NCBI GenBank assembly: GCA_011523445.1
Contig: WTGT01000305.1
Location: 1-5,879, forward strand
Origin: Paracoccaceae bacterium
GTDB taxonomy: Bacteria; Pseudomonadota; Alphaproteobacteria; Rhodobacterales; Rhodobacteraceae
Length of the DNA stretch: 5,879 nucleotides
Direction of reading: 5' to 3'
The notes below the pieces were generated by a model. The model was not told the origin of the DNA, did not search any database, and saw only the letters and a program-made list of their open reading frames with translations. Within the stretch, counting starts at the first letter, position 1, and each line of letters opens with the position of its first letter. Of the stretch, positions 4,577 through 5,879 are shown piece after piece. Both the position numbers and the translations under genes were made by a program.

Positions 4577-5879
4577 ATGAAAAAAGCAAATGTCCAAGAT
4601 GTGAATGAAGCAGCAACGAAAAAAACCGGAACAGGCAAGCAGTCCAAAAGGACAATCGAAGGAACATTAAGGCTTGGATCCAATATTTCGGAAAGCATTG
4701 CAGAAAATCCTAACACTTCAGGCACCAAAAAGACCAAAGCCGGTTCAGGTAAACCAAGGGGAATAGTCAGTAAAATCGTCAAGCAAAAAAACGGACCCAC
4801 CAAAACAAAAAGAAAGACATCTACTCGTACCAAAAGGGCATCTATTCCAGTGAGGTCTGGGGAGAATCTAGTTTTGGATGAGTGGAATTCGAAGGTAATG
4901 GATGAAAATGTGGATAAGACTTATGAAAGCCCTGCCGAGCAGTCTACATCGGAAGAACAAAAGCAGAAAAGGACCAAGGTCAAGGATAAATTGATGCAGG
5001 AAATCCAACCAGGTAAAAATCCCGAAAACAAAGACGACAAACAAACATCTTCATCCTTACAAGAAGAGGATAGCAGGGATGATAAGGCAAGCACAAACCT
5101 ATTTAGCAGTTTATCGCCAGTAGTAAAATGGTCCAAACCCACGGGTTTTTCCCTTGTTGGCAAAACCTGGGTGATCAAGATAATGTTTGCGTTGATAATC
5201 CTGATCGTTTTTTTGTTGGCAAATCTTTTTGTGTTCACTGAAACTGCCTCACAAAAAGCCTTGCAATATTTTTCCATTGTGACCGAGGAAGATCAAAGGT
5301 TAAACCACATTTATACCCCTGACATAAGCGAAACAATAGCGGATGATTCAGCTGGCATGAATTCCCGAGAACAAACCGATGTTATAACAAATATTATAAC
5401 AGAAACTAGGGTTTCAAGGATTGGAAATGAAAAGCCCTTCCAGGAAACTCTAGAAAGCAAGCCTGATCTGGAAATCTCGCGGAAGGAAATCGCATTCTGG
5501 CAGAATCTGGCCAAAACAAGTTTTGAGGAAATAGCCGAAATTCAGGTAAATCTGGCAAAATATCAGGATTCCACTCCAACAGACCATAATATTTCAAAGG
5601 ACATTTCAGGCAATCCGGAGTTTGATTCAGGCGATCGGGGATTGTCGCAACCCGAAGGTGGTTTTCTACAAGAAACAGCCCATCTGGGAACATCCTTGAT
5701 GAAGAAAGAGGTTACCGAGTCTAGGGGATTGGTTGAAGCACGTAAAAATCAATACTTGGACGTTAAAATCGGTATGGAAGAGGACATATCCTTGCCAAAC
5801 ACTTGGGAGTTTGGTGAGTCCATTGGCGATATTGACTCCGGCCAGGCCATGACAGAAAATCTGTCTACCGTTCCAGAGG
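4577..5879 (+). CDS. Large single-pass membrane protein in the DotF/IcmG/TraP position, truncated by the window edge
   Basis: The frame is open from ATG 4577 (AAGGA at 4562-4566, ten nt upstream) to the right edge: 434 codons with no stop. The gene starts 28 nt after the DotG homologue. Residues 1-90 are strongly basic (23 Lys/Arg against 5 Asp/Glu), with a Lys/Thr-rich tract at 51-87 that has no acidic residue. Residues 95-175 are polar and mixed-charge. One membrane helix lies at about 199-220 (IKIMFALIILIVFLLANLFV). The remainder, presumably periplasmic, is acidic and low in hydrophobics, with a possible helix at 299-330. No cysteine. Legionella DotF/IcmG and IncI TraP follow DotG/TraO and are also single-pass proteins with a cytoplasmic N-terminus, but DotF is only about 270 residues. 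I see no sequence motif proving homology, so the DotF-like role is inferred from position and topology. Confidence 0.75.
   Translation, partial: MKKANVQDVNEAATKKTGTGKQSKRTIEGTLRLGSNISESIAENPNTSGTKKTKAGSGKPRGIVSKIVKQKNGPTKTKRKTSTRTKRASIPVRSGENLVLDEWNSKVMDENVDKTYESPAEQSTSEEQKQKRTKVKDKLMQEIQPGKNPENKDDKQTSSSLQEEDSRDDKASTNLFSSLSPVVKWSKPTGFSLVGKTWVIKIMFALIILIVFLLANLFVFTETASQKALQYFSIVTEEDQRLNHIYTPDISETIADDSAGMNSREQTDVITNIITETRVSRIGNEKPFQETLESKPDLEISRKEIAFWQNLAKTSFEEIAEIQVNLAKYQDSTPTDHNISKDISGNPEFDSGDRGLSQPEGGFLQETAHLGTSLMKKEVTESRGLVEARKNQYLDVKIGMEEDISLPNTWEFGESIGDIDSGQAMTENLSTVPE

Noticed and set aside
4528..5693. Minus-strand ORFs at 4528-4833, 4921-5277, 5311-5514 and 5406-5693
   Set aside because: They lie opposite one continuous + strand frame with a ribosome binding site, a membrane helix and no stop for 434 codons; the + frame is far more plausible.
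1..5879. Search for CRISPR arrays, tRNA genes, insertion-sequence ends
   Set aside because: No regularly spaced repeats, cloverleaf-like sequence or paired terminal inverted repeats with a transposase were visible by eye.

Overview
The window reads as part of a conjugation or secretion locus from a Gram-negative (diderm) bacterium. The main evidence is a co-directional run of genes for the core of a type IVB secretion system (T4BSS: the Dot/Icm family and the I-type conjugation family of IncI plasmids). Signal peptides, inner-membrane anchors and AGGAG/AAGGA-type ribosome binding sites fit such a host. I cannot name the organism. Base composition looks moderately AT-leaning and the proteins appear divergent from the Legionella and IncI versions.

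Layout. Positions 1-129 hold the probable last 42 codons of an upstream + strand gene I do not recognise. Positions 130-829 contain no convincing gene. The first half (to about 480) looks like featureless or degenerate sequence. The second half is AT-rich and carries a 20-bp-spaced direct repeat, small hairpins, one perfect DnaA-box match and, just before the first gene, an inverted repeat that can bury the ribosome binding site. From 830 to the right edge, five + strand genes follow with gaps of 1-40 nt and no terminator visible between them, so they are probably one operon: a PilS-like type IVb prepilin, a DotI/IcmL/TraM homologue, a DotH/IcmK/TraN homologue, a DotG/IcmE/TraO homologue, and a large single-pass membrane protein cut by the window edge that sits where DotF/IcmG/TraP would be expected.

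How they work together. In the known families DotG is the VirB10-like subunit linking inner membrane and outer-membrane core, DotH is a secreted component of that core, DotI is a VirB8-like inner-membrane subunit, and DotF helps complete the envelope-spanning assembly. The DotI-DotH-DotG-(DotF) order is the Legionella icmL-icmK-icmE-icmG order and the IncI traM-traN-traO-traP order. A type IVb pilin as first gene of this run is the most unusual arrangement. It suggests the adhesive pilus and the translocation channel are co-expressed, as part of a mobile element or a dedicated T4BSS. No ATPase, relaxase, coupling protein, DotC/DotD or prepilin peptidase is in the window, so whether it moves DNA or protein cannot be decided here.
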